From Diacronema lutheri (taxonomy: Eukaryota > Haptophyta > Pavlovophyceae > Pavlovales > Pavlovaceae), in contig JAGTXO010000044.1 in assembly GCA_019448385.1 (NCBI GenBank), positions 124,001 through 188,000 of the forward strand: 64,000 bases of DNA. Direction: 5' to 3'. Both the position numbers and the translations under genes were made by a program. This document shows, one piece after another, positions 1 through 8,593 of this stretch (positions are counted from its first letter, which is position 1; each line of letters begins with the position of its first letter). Under the pieces are notes generated by a model. That model searched no databases. It was given only the letters and a program-made list of their open reading frames with translations, and had not been told where the DNA came from.

Positions 1-283
1 GCTCGCCCTAACGCGGTGCGAGAGGCGACGGGGCGTGCGGCGACGCGGCTGTGCGCGCGCCGCTCTGCGCGCCTTTGCTCACGCGCGCCTCATGCTTCTG
101 CCCGCGCGACAGCCGGGCGGCGGTGGCTTCACGTACCCGATCCTCGAGCTCAAGGAGTTCCAGAAGATCCAGCTCACCGTTGGCGCCGGTCTCGTCGGCA
201 TGTTCAAGAAGGCGCACCCTCTCAACGTTGACGGCGCGCCCGTTGTCGCGGAGCGCGTGAGTGAAGGCGCGAAAATCAAGTAG
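1..283 (+). CDS. 3' end of an unrecognised gene (partial at window edge)
   Basis: Only the last two exons are in the window. Exon bases 1-15 appear to be followed by a GT-AG intron at 16-112 (donor GTGCGA, acceptor CGACAG) and a final exon at 113-283 ending in TAG. If both exons are read in phase 0 the peptide continues smoothly as ARPNAPGGGGFTYPILEL and ends VAERVSEGAKIK, about 61 residues in total. I do not recognise the family. The stop lies 21 bp from the stop of the convergent gene at 305. The intron is inferred from the splice consensus seen in other genes here and from the jump from low-quality to protein-like sequence at base 113. Confidence 0.5.
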   Translation, partial: LALTRCERRRGVRRRGCARAALRAFAHARLMLLPARQPGGGGFTYPILELKEFQKIQLTVGAGLVGMFKKAHPLNVDGAPVVAERVSEGAKIK

Positions 284-304
284 CTCTATCTAGGCCCCAA
301 AGTC

Positions 305-2989
305 TCACAGGAGCGCGTGTGCGTCTGACGCGCAGCGCTCGGCCGCGAGGTGGCGCTCCTGCGCGAGCTGAGCTGCGCTCCCGAGCCACCCCTCGCGCCG
401 CGCGAGCGCGCCGTACGCGGCGAACGGCAGCGCGTGCGAGGCGCGCGCGCAGCTCGAGCGCGCCACCGACTCACCCGTCGCGCCGTCGCGGCGCGGGCAT
501 TCGCGTTCGAGGAGCACCTCGGCCGGCACGTCGACCAGACCGCCGTTGAGTACGGCAACACTGAGCAAATGCCATGCCCAGTCTGACGCGCGCACCGGCG
601 CTGCGGGGCCGAGCAGCCGCAGCGCGTCGCGCAGCGCGCTCGTCCTCATGAGCACGGCGCCGCACGTCAGCACGTCCGCAAGCGCACCGGCATTCGCTGC
701 GGCCCCGCTGGGGATGCACAGGGCGCACCGGGGCGGCGCGCGCGCGTCGCCCCCTTCCTCGCTCCCGCCCTCCGCCGCCGGCGCGTCTCCGCCGGCCGCG
801 TCGCTGCGCACGTCGCATTCGCGCACGATTGGCGCGATCGCGCACACGTGCTCGGGCGCGGCTCGTGCCCGCTCGGCGAGCTGCGCCAGCGCGAGCGGAG
901 TCGCTGGCGCGTACGCAAGATCCGGGAGGACGAGCAGCCATGCTGACGCGCTCGCATTTAAAGCGCGCGCCACGCTCTCGAGGGACGCACACGCTCGCGC
1001 ATCGCCGCCGCTGCCGGCAGCCGCCGCGTCGTCGACGGCAAGACGCACCCAGCTCGCACCCGCGCCATGCGGTCCCGCGCCGTCCGGCGCGCCACCGTCG
1101 CTGCCAAACCCGCGAATGCTCGCGCGCAGCACGTTTGCGGCGCGCAGCGCGCCACCCCACTGTGCAGCGGAGCCACCCGCGCAGAGCACAGTCCACGCGG
1201 CCTCGTGCGCCGATCCGTCGCCCCCGGCCCGCGCCGCCAGCTCGATCGCTCGCGAGAGCGCAGCGTCGAGCAGCCGCACGCCGCGCGCGCTGCTGAGGTG
1301 CGCCGGCGCTTTGGGCGCGCACGCCGCGAGGAGAAGAGCGATCGAGCATGGCGAGAGCTGCGTGCGCGCATTGAGCGCGGCGCTGTCGTTGCGCGCGCTG
1401 AGCGTGTCGGACGATGCGTGCGTGCGCGCCCACGCCCTCCACCAGCCCGCGCGCTCGCTGCTGTCCATGGAGACGCTCGCCCTCCGGCCGCCGTCCGGCG
1501 CGGCGCGCATGCCGTCGCGGATCGCGGCGACGAGCGCGTCGCCGAGCGTGCGCTCGCGGGGCGGAACGAGCGCGTGCGCCCAGCTCTCACGCGTGAGCGC
1601 TGCGCGCATGGCTGGCAGGTCCGACGCGATGACGCGCGCGCCCGCCTCCGCGCAGCGCATGAGCTCCGGGGGTGGGCGCACGCCGCCGAGAGCAACAGCA
1701 AAAAGCGCGGTCACTCGTCGCGTGCCGGCTAGCGGCGAGCACGCGTACTGCTGCCCTGCAGCGCCGATCTCGTGCCACGGTCCGGGCCAGCCCGTTGCCG
1801 AGCGCGCCCAGCGCAGCAGCGCCTCCTTCGCCCTGGCCGCCGCTGCGGCCGCGACCGGCACATCAGCGCGCCCGGCGCAGTCAACCGCCGACCGGCGCGC
1901 CACGAGCCGCAGCAGCGGGCGCTGCGCACCGCCGACGGCAGCGGCGGCTGCCAGCTCGGCTGCAGCGTGCCGCAGCGTCCGACCGAGCAGTGCGAGCTCC
2001 TGCGCGTCAGCCCAGTCGGCGAACGCGGCCACCACGACTGTCGATGCGGGCATGGCGTCAGAGACGGGGCTGCCGTGGGCGGGCGCGCCTACGTCGGCGC
2101 CGCGGAGGCGAGCGAGGTCGACCGGAGGGGTCGGTGCAAACAGCACGCGCCCGGCAAGCAGCGCGCGCCGGCCGAGCCACTCGCCGAGCTCCGCCGAGAA
2201 GAGGATCAGCTCGTCCGGCTCTGCGGCGCGTGTGCCCGGACCATCGGCGAGCGCGCCAAGCGACTGGGCCTCACGGTCGGCTTCGTCGAGCTCGTCGAGG
2301 TGGCGCATCGGGCGCAGACACCACTGTCGGCGCCAGAGGAGCGGGTTGAGCGCGAGCACGCTCACGCGCGCGCGCCCGCCCATTACGGGCGCCATGAGCG
2401 GCAGGAGCGGCAGGCCAGCCGTGTCAGGAATGAGCACGCGCTCATATTCACACACGCCAGCGCACGCCACGTGCCGCGCGGCCGCGAGCGAGAGCTGGAG
2501 AAAGGGCGGCGCGGACGAGGGCTCGCGGATGCGTAACCAGTGTGTGCTCGCGCCGGCGACCGTCGCCAGCCGCACGCGCAGAGTCTCCGACTGTTGCGCT
2601 GGCTCGTCGGCGCGTGTCGCGCGCGAGGCCCACGGTCGCATCGCGAGATCGTCGCACGCGAGCAGGAGCGCGAGCACGGTGGGGCGCGCGCCGAGCGACG
2701 CAAGCAGCTCGATCAGCTCCATTTGCGCGTGCGCGCTCTCGCTCGGTTGCTCCCAGCACCCAACGTCCGTCACGATTGCGATCCTCGCAAACCGCGCGCT
2801 GTCGCCAGACCAAGCCGTCGCCGGCGAGTGCGGCGCGCAGCACACCTGCACGGACGGCGGCACGTACAGGCGAGGAACGAGCGGTGCGAAATCTCGTGAA
2901 CCCGCCGTCCAGGCCCACGCCACGCACGCGAGCGCGAGCGCCCCCGCCACACACGCCGCGCCGAGTCGACACGTCCATCTCGGCTCCAT
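305..2989 (-). CDS. Membrane-anchored glycosyltransferase-like protein, 894 aa
   Basis: Single-exon gene. The open frame extends upstream to 3538, but the ATG at 2989 is preferred because it puts a classic signal-anchor at the N-terminus (basic residues, then a hydrophobic stretch through about residue 28 rich in Ala, Leu and Trp), typical of Golgi type II enzymes. Around residues 430-560 a stretch with GGVRPPPELMRCAEAGARVI and DLPAMRAAL resembles the C-terminal donor-binding half of GT-B/GT4 transferases. The C-terminal third (LLVLPDLAYAP, then a late RASDWAWHLLSVAVLNGG) resembles GT2-like acceptor regions. No clean catalytic signature is visible, so the enzymatic activity is inference. It is convergent with the gene ending at 283. 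Confidence 0.55.
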   Translation of the reverse strand: MEPRWTCRLGAACVAGALALACVAWAWTAGSRDFAPLVPRLYVPPSVQVCCAPHSPATAWSGDSARFARIAIVTDVGCWEQPSESAHAQMELIELLASLGARPTVLALLLACDDLAMRPWASRATRADEPAQQSETLRVRLATVAGASTHWLRIREPSSAPPFLQLSLAAARHVACAGVCEYERVLIPDTAGLPLLPLMAPVMGGRARVSVLALNPLLWRRQWCLRPMRHLDELDEADREAQSLGALADGPGTRAAEPDELILFSAELGEWLGRRALLAGRVLFAPTPPVDLARLRGADVGAPAHGSPVSDAMPASTVVVAAFADWADAQELALLGRTLRHAAAELAAAAAVGGAQRPLLRLVARRSAVDCAGRADVPVAAAAAARAKEALLRWARSATGWPGPWHEIGAAGQQYACSPLAGTRRVTALFAVALGGVRPPPELMRCAEAGARVIASDLPAMRAALTRESWAHALVPPRERTLGDALVAAIRDGMRAAPDGGRRASVSMDSSERAGWWRAWARTHASSDTLSARNDSAALNARTQLSPCSIALLLAACAPKAPAHLSSARGVRLLDAALSRAIELAARAGGDGSAHEAAWTVLCAGGSAAQWGGALRAANVLRASIRGFGSDGGAPDGAGPHGAGASWVRLAVDDAAAAGSGGDARACASLESVARALNASASAWLLVLPDLAYAPATPLALAQLAERARAAPEHVCAIAPIVRECDVRSDAAGGDAPAAEGGSEEGGDARAPPRCALCIPSGAAANAGALADVLTCGAVLMRTSALRDALRLLGPAAPVRASDWAWHLLSVAVLNGGLVDVPAEVLLERECPRRDGATGESVARSSCARASHALPFAAYGALARREGWLGSAAQLAQERHLAAERCASDAHALL

Positions 2990-3432
2990 GCTTTTGCGCG
3001 GGAGTTGTCGTTTGCGCCGTATGGTGGTGTACGAGGCGCCCGTCACGCCCCTCGGCTCCTCGGTCCGCGGACGGCGCCGCCCGGTGGGCGCGCACGACTT
3101 GCTCGTGCTGCGCGAGGGCGTGCACGGCCTCGTGATGGGTGGCGGCTGCCAGCGGACGCACACGCACGAGGTGATGAAGCCGATCGGACTGGAGCGCGCA
3201 GCTGGTGGCCACTTCCGCGCCCCCCGCGTCCACGGGACGACTCGATTTTTCGAGCCCAGCGCAGGCTGCGCAGCCGAGGGCAAGCCGTGCGCGCGCACTG
3301 CGGTCAGAGCGGACGGAAGCGGTGACGGCGTGGCCGCGAAGCGCATGCGCGTGGCCGAGGAGCACACTGTGGCCTGTGAGGCGTCGTCTGAACTCTGACG
3401 TGCATTCGCAGAAAGTGCAACGGCCGGCCACG

Positions 3433-4662
3433 ATGCCGCCTCGACGGGCGTCGGCGCTCCTCCTGATGCTCCCCCTGCTGCTGCAGCTGAGCGCGTCCAG
3501 AGCTCCTCGCGCGCGCGCGCTGCAACGGTCGAGCCCACGGCGCGCGTCCGCGCTCGTGCGCATGGTGTTCGACGCGCCGGCAGCGGAGGAGCTGCGCGAC
3601 GCGCGGGCGTCGCCCGCCGCGCCCGGCGCGGATGACGCGGGCGAGCTCGAGCGCTTCTTCTTCGACCGGGTGGAGGTGTTTGCCAAGGCCTCGCCGGGCG
3701 GCGCCGGCGCGTTATCGTCCGTGATGGGCCGTCCCGCTGGCGGAAACGGCGGCAACGGCGGCGCCGTGTGGATCGAGTGCGATGCCTCGCTCAACACGCT
3801 CACGCACCTGCAGGGCGCGCGGTTCGTCTCGGGCCGCGGCGCGGACGCGAACGCGCGCGCCTCCGGCGCCTTTGGTAAGGACGCGGTACTTCGTGTGCCG
3901 CCCAACTGCGTCGTGGCCGCGCGCGACCGGAACGAGACGCTCGGCACGCTCTCGACTCACGGCGAGCGGATGTGCGTGCTTGTCGGCGGTCTCGGCGGCA
4001 AGGGGAATGGTGAGTCGGGTCGACCCGACCGGTGCACGCCGCCGGGCGGCGCATCATCCGCGTGGCTTTCCGTGCAGATGACGCTCGTTGCGGACGTCGG
4101 GTTGGTCGGCCTGCCCAACGCGGGGAAAAGCACACTGCTGCGCGCGGTGAGCAAAGCGCGGCCAAAGGTGGCCGACTACCCGTTCACGACGCTCATCCCA
4201 AACTTGGGCGTGTGCGAGGGCGAGCGCTACGGCCTTGAGCCGGGCGCCTTCTCCATGGTTTGGCTCGACATCCCGGGGCTCGTCGAAGGCGCGGCCGCAG
4301 GCAAGGGCCTTGGCCTTGCCTTCCTCCGGCATACGGAGCGCTGCCGCGTGCTCCTTCACCTCGTCGACGGCGAGAGCTCGCACCCGGACGCCGAGCTCCT
4401 AACAATCAACCGCGAGCTCGCGCTCTACTCGCCGCAGCTCGCCGCGACGCCGCAGGCGGTCGTGCTGACCAAGGCTGACCTCCCGCACGTCGCCGACGGC
4501 CTCGACCTCAAGCTCGGCGCCCTCGCCGCCGCCGCGGGGCACGGGCGCGTAATGGCCGTCTCCGCGGCCGACGGGAGCAACGTACGCGAGCTCCTCGTGC
4601 GTACGCGCGCCATGCTCGACCGCGAGCAAAGGCGCCAGGCCGCGCAGTCGAACGCGGGCTAG
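3433..4662 (+). CDS. obgC: Obg/CgtA-family GTPase, plastid-targeted, 409 aa
   Basis: Ribosome-assembly GTPase of the Obg family. ATG 3433 gives a hydrophobic signal (ALLLMLPLLLQLSASRA) followed by a basic transit-like stretch, the usual bipartite leader for a complex plastid; the upstream in-frame extension lacks this logic. The Obg fold starts near residue 73 (FFFDRVEVFAKASPGGAG, then a Gly-rich run). G motifs are clear: G1 GLPNAGKST, G3 DIPGLVEGA, G4 LTKAD, G5 SAADG. The segment between GGKGN and WLSVQMTLVADVG is shorter than in bacterial Obg. The C-terminal OCT domain is absent, as in many plastid homologues. The next gene (TGT) follows 76 bp downstream on the same strand. Confidence 0.88.
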   Translation: MPPRRASALLLMLPLLLQLSASRAPRARALQRSSPRRASALVRMVFDAPAAEELRDARASPAAPGADDAGELERFFFDRVEVFAKASPGGAGALSSVMGRPAGGNGGNGGAVWIECDASLNTLTHLQGARFVSGRGADANARASGAFGKDAVLRVPPNCVVAARDRNETLGTLSTHGERMCVLVGGLGGKGNGESGRPDRCTPPGGASSAWLSVQMTLVADVGLVGLPNAGKSTLLRAVSKARPKVADYPFTTLIPNLGVCEGERYGLEPGAFSMVWLDIPGLVEGAAAGKGLGLAFLRHTERCRVLLHLVDGESSHPDAELLTINRELALYSPQLAATPQAVVLTKADLPHVADGLDLKLGALAAAAGHGRVMAVSAADGSNVRELLVRTRAMLDREQRRQAAQSNAG

Positions 4663-4738
4663 CAAGGTGCCCGGTCAGTGTAGCACATTGGCGACAGTCG
4701 AGATTCGACGCGACCCGCTCATCATTGGCGCGACGGCG

Positions 4739-6290
4739 ATGGCGGAGGTGTGGCCTTGGCAGGCGCAGGTCGACTCGGTCGTCGAGCGGATTAAGGCGAA
4801 GGGCGCGCAGCTGCGCGCGTCGAACGAGTCGACCCACAGCGCAGAGACGAGGGCCGCGTGGCTCAAGGAGCTCCTGCTGCTCAAGCACGAGGTGCGCGCG
4901 CGCGCTCGCGCGCCGCCCCGCCGCGCGTGCGCCGCACTCGGGTGACCGCTGCCCGCGCCCGGCATGCGCCCGTCCTGCGCGGCGGCGCGCCGCGGCCGAG
5001 CAGTACCTGCAGTTCACCGGCGAGTACTTTGTGAGCGAGGGCGAGCGCAAGCAGCGCAAGCGCCAGCGCGCGCAGCTGCTCGTGGACAAGCTGACGCCTC
5101 CGCTCCCGCCGTCCGCCTTCCCACCGTGGGCGGAGCGCGACTTCTTCCGCTTCGAAGTCGTGCACAGCTCGCGCAAGCCGGGCTCGCGCGCGCGCGTCGG
5201 CCGCATCGTCACGCCGCACGGTGTGATCGACACGCCGTGCTTCGTGCCGGTGGGCACAAACGGCGCGCTCAAGGGCGTGACGAGCGACCAGGCGCTCGAG
5301 GCGGGCGTGCAGCTCATGTTCTGCAACACGTACCACCTACTCGTGCACCCGGGGCCGGCGGTGGTCGAGGCGGCGGGCGGGCTGCACGCCTTCATGGCGC
5401 ACCCGCGCACGATGCCGATCATTACAGACTCTGGTGGCTTCCAGGTCTTCTCGCTCGCGAACGCGTGCGCCGACGAAGAGGGGCCTGAGCTCAAGTCGCG
5501 GCGCAAGCGCAACCAGGACGACGCGGGGACGGGGACGGTGCTCGCGCTTTCCGAGCAGGGCGTGCACTTCCGCTCGTACCTCGACAACCGCGAGATCTTC
5601 CTCTCGCCCGAGTCGACCGTCGATGCGCAGAAGCGGTTCGGCTCGGACATTATCATCCCACTCGACGAGCTGCCGCCTTACCACGTCACGCCCGAGCGGC
5701 TCAAGGAGTCGGTGTACCTCTCGCACCGCTGGATGGCGCGCAGCCTGCGCCGTCACCTGCAGGACCAGCGCAAGCAGGCCATGTACGGCGTCGTGCACGG
5801 CGGGACGGACCATGCGCTGCGGCGCGAGTCGATCGAGTACCTCGCGTCGCTCCCGTTTGACGGGTTTGCGATCGGAGGGTCGCTCGGGCAGGACCGGGCG
5901 GAGATGGTCGAGCTGCTCACCTTCCTTTTGCCGCTCGTGCCCTCGCACAAGCCCAACCACCTGCTCGGCATCGCCGACGAGGAGTCGGTGGTTGCGTCGA
6001 TCCCGCTCGGCGTCGATACCTTCGACTCGTGCAACCCGACGAGGCTCGCGCGGCACGGCACGCTCATGACGCGCGCGGGCCAGCTGCGCATCACGTCGCT
6101 CAAGTATGCCGACGACCACGGGCCGATCGACCCGCAGACGCCGACGATCAGCCAGTCACGCGCCTACCTGCACCACCTGTACAAACAGCACGAGCCCATA
6201 TACGCGACGCTCGCCTCGCTGCACAACATTAGGTACATGCACGCGCTCACCAAGCGCCTGCGCGACGGCATCCTCAAGGACGAGATCTGA
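4739..6290 (+). CDS. tgt: tRNA-guanine/queuine transglycosylase (TGT), 479 aa
   Basis: Exchanges guanine-34 of tRNA anticodons for queuine/preQ1. Exon 1 is 4739-4891 and exon 2 is 5004-6290; a 112-nt phase-0 intron (GAG|GTGCGC to GAGCAG) joins KHE to YLQF. The open frame continues upstream only to a GTG, so ATG 4739 is chosen. Residues 1-110 are a charged extension not normal for the family. The TIM-barrel core shows TPCFVPVGTNGALKG, the base-binding TDSGGFQVFS (Asp near 193), HGGTDHALR, the FDGFAIGGSLG loop and the nucleophile region GVDTFDSCNPTRLARHG (Asp near 392). The zinc site is unusual: the C-x-C-x2-C motif is replaced by DPQTPTISQ, although the downstream SLHN histidine remains. The HGG and GGSLG variants recall chlamydial-type TGTs (from memory). 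Confidence 0.9.
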
Positions 6291-6390
6291 GCCAGGTGCC
6301 CCGAACAATGCACGAGACGGGGCCGTTGGGCACTGTCAGAAGAATTTTGTGCGACCCGACTAGCAGCGCAGAAGGCCTGCGACCTCACCA

Positions 6391-7812
6391 TCACATCATG
6401 CGCGCGTGTGGCGCGGATACAGCGCCGACGGGCGCGCGCCGGTGGCAGCGTGCGCAGCCACCGCAGCAGCACCGGAGCAACCGCGCCTTGGCAGCCGCCA
6501 GCCAGCGCAGGAGCGCGGCGCATGCGCTCGAGGTGCAACCGCGGAAGTGGCATCTCCGGCGGGGCGGCACGGGGGCAGCCGCCGTCCCCGCGCGCGTATC
6601 GCCATCCGGCGCGGGTGCAGACGCGCCGATTGTGGCGCTCGACGCGCGCAGCTGCGTGCGCTTCTTGACGCCGCCGCCTGACTCGACGAACGAGTCGTGC
6701 AGCACCCGCAGCTGAGCAGCGATCGCAGAGCGGACGACGCCGTTGACGGCGTCCGTGCCGCCGGGCATCGCGGCGAGCGCGGAGAAGATGAGGTCGACGT
6801 CGGACGGCACGGTCGCGCGCGCGTGCCGCACGTCGATCTGCTCGCAGATCTCCGCGCGCATCGCCGCACGCCTGCGCTGGTCCGCGTCGTCCATCGAGAT
6901 GACATTCGCTTCGAAGAGCTGCTCGCACAGCAGGCGGAACATGGAATGTGACGGGCTCACGGCGATCTCGAGACGATAGGTCGCCGCGCACATGAGCTCG
7001 AAGAGGCACCAGCAGCGCAGCAGCGCGAGCGGGTGCGGCCACGGGTGCAAGCAGAGCACGAGCCTCCCACCCGCGCGCATCGCCGCCTGAAAGTGCGCGA
7101 GGTCCGGCGGCGCGGCCGTGTGCTGGCTTGTGCACAAGGCGTCGATCCAGTAGAAGTGCCGGTTGGGCGCGCGCTCGAGCGCGGCGAGGATGCGCGGCAC
7201 AGACCAGTGCTTCCGCGCCGTGTTGGCCATCTCGCCGAGCTGGTGCGAGATGAGCGCCTCGACGAGACACACGAACGGGCTGCTCCACGCGTGGCTGCAG
7301 AAGTGCGTCGCCGGGCCAATGTCGCCGGGCAGCACGTCGACGTAGGCGCCGCGCGCCTCGCTCGTCGCGGGCACGACGATCCGCGCGACGACATCCGCGG
7401 TCGTGGGGCACGGCGGGAGCGGCTCGTCGACGCTCCCGTCCGCCTCGTGCTGCGCGATCCAGCCGTCGTACCCGCGCGCCACATAGCTGTCGTGCGTCGG
7501 CTGCCCGAGGTGGCGCAGGTAGGCGCTCTGCATCGCATCCTCGCGATACCCGAGGACAGCGCGCTTGCCGCGGTTCTCCGAGTGCCCGCGCTCCGTCGCG
7601 AATGTGACGCCCTCCCTGCCATACGCGCCGTCGAGGTACCACACGCCCCATGAGCCGCACTCACCACGCAGGGTGGCATCACTGCCCACCGTCCCTCGCA
7701 GCGCCTCATGGTCGTCGGCCGAGCCGGCAAAGAAGAACCGCAGGAGCCATGCCGCGGACACGCCCCTCGGCGCGATGTCCGCCGCAGAAACTGCACCGTC
7801 GGTGTCCGCCAT
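6391..7812 (-). CDS. Conserved unknown with SHAW/WIDAL/RCWCLFE motifs, 473 aa
   Basis: ATG at 7812, single exon. The central part carries HFCSHAWSSPFVCLVEAL, then FYWIDALCTSQH, then LRCWCLFELMCA. This triple pattern (SHxW, WxDxxxxxQH, RxWCLxE) occurs in a large, poorly characterised family found in many algae and other protists and distantly resembles TIR-like folds; that comparison is from memory. No signal peptide or clear membrane helix is visible except a Cys-rich, weakly hydrophobic C-terminus (LLRWLAAAKARLLRCCCGG). The stop lies 100 bp from the convergent TGT stop. Function cannot be assigned. Confidence 0.7.
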   Translation of the reverse strand: MADTDGAVSAADIAPRGVSAAWLLRFFFAGSADDHEALRGTVGSDATLRGECGSWGVWYLDGAYGREGVTFATERGHSENRGKRAVLGYREDAMQSAYLRHLGQPTHDSYVARGYDGWIAQHEADGSVDEPLPPCPTTADVVARIVVPATSEARGAYVDVLPGDIGPATHFCSHAWSSPFVCLVEALISHQLGEMANTARKHWSVPRILAALERAPNRHFYWIDALCTSQHTAAPPDLAHFQAAMRAGGRLVLCLHPWPHPLALLRCWCLFELMCAATYRLEIAVSPSHSMFRLLCEQLFEANVISMDDADQRRRAAMRAEICEQIDVRHARATVPSDVDLIFSALAAMPGGTDAVNGVVRSAIAAQLRVLHDSFVESGGGVKKRTQLRASSATIGASAPAPDGDTRAGTAAAPVPPRRRCHFRGCTSSACAALLRWLAAAKARLLRCCCGGCARCHRRAPVGAVSAPHARMM

Positions 7813-7866
7813 CCCAAGCTCTCATCAACGGAGTCGACTATGGGGACGCGAACTTTTCCCCCAGTC

Positions 7867-7902
<36 letters not shown>

Positions 7903-8275
7903 GCCCCGCCCCCCCCCCCAACCGACAGCGCAGTGACGCACATGTGCTTCGGAGGAGCTCGAGCATCCCCACCTAGTGGCTCTGCTCGGTGTGCCAGCAT
8001 GTCAAGACGCTCATGTGTCAATGAGACGCCTCATCGGTGTAGATGAGACGCGCGCATTCGCAGCCACACGCACGTGGGCGCTGAGGCGCACTCACACCGA
8101 CACACTTGGGAGAGCAAGATGCTCCACCACGGCCCAGAAGGCGCGGCCTGAGGCACAAGGCGGGGGCAAGGCGTCCCAGAACCGGGCGCACGCCATCGTG
8201 GACCACCACCATCCGCGGCGACATGCCGTCGCGCACGGTTCCGAGCGTGGCGCGCATGCCAGTGCTTGCGTGCGC
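7813..8275. other. Intergenic region with long poly-C tract
   Basis: No convincing gene. It holds an uninterrupted run of 32 C at 7869-7900, then GGGCCCCG and a further C-run to about 7919. It lies upstream of the conserved unknown (start 7812, minus strand) and downstream of the small zinc-ribbon gene (stop 8276, minus strand), so it should contain the promoter of the former and the 3' UTR of the latter. Confidence 0.6.
7869..7919. repeat. C-homopolymer tract (C32 plus interrupted extension)
   Basis: Thirty-two consecutive C, then GGG, CCCC, G and about eleven C. Similar long C or G runs occur at 33277-33301, 44874-44899, around 45070-45110 and (13 C) at 20262-20274, all outside coding exons. 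Exact lengths may be unreliable because such runs are sequencing-error prone. Confidence 0.9.
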
Positions 8276-8530
8276 TCAGGAGATGCTGCAGATGATGAAG
8301 TCGCGATCCTCGTGGGTTGCGTTGAAGTGGCCACAGGGCCGGCACCGCCAAGTCGTCGCGCCGCGCGGGAGCGGGTAGAGGGCGCCGCACTTTGCGCACG
8401 GGAGGCCCATGAGCGTGTCGGCTGGGGGTGGCGCGTGCGCGGCGTTCGGGTCGCTGCCCACTGACATCTCGCCACCCGGTTGTTGCAGCACCAGGTTGGG
8501 GCTCTCGCGCTCGGCCTCGGGCTTGGACAT
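8276..8530 (-). CDS. Small zinc-ribbon protein, 84 aa
   Basis: ATG at 8530, TGA at 8276-8278. After a polar N-terminal half the protein carries PCAKCGALYPLPRGA and WRCRPCGHFN, spaced like a C-x2-C...C-x2-C zinc ribbon similar to those of LSD1-type and TMEM55-type proteins, and ends DRDFIICSIS. It is divergent from the GH5 gene, whose ATG is 63 bp away, so both probably use one short promoter region. The small size makes it easy to miss, but the paired CxxC knuckles and good start context support a real gene. The molecular role is unknown; DNA or protein binding would be speculative. Confidence 0.6.
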   Translation of the reverse strand: MSKPEAERESPNLVLQQPGGEMSVGSDPNAAHAPPPADTLMGLPCAKCGALYPLPRGATTWRCRPCGHFNATHEDRDFIICSIS

Positions 8531-8593
8531 CTCCAGGTGGACGCTGCTTCTCTCCCAGCGGGCGGACGGGACGCACCTGCTGCACCCTTCAGG

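Noticed and set aside
546-3398. Plus-strand open frame of 950 codons opposite the glycosyltransferase-like gene
   Set aside because: Composition is Ala/Arg/Ser noise typical of antisense shadows in GC-rich DNA; no motif or hydrophobic pattern.
4010-4077. Apparent GT-AG intron (GTGAGT...GTGCAG) inside the Obg gene
   Set aside because: It is 68 nt long, so removal shifts the frame, whereas the unspliced frame reads WLSVQMTLVADVGLVG, which matches the Obg family across the proposed acceptor.
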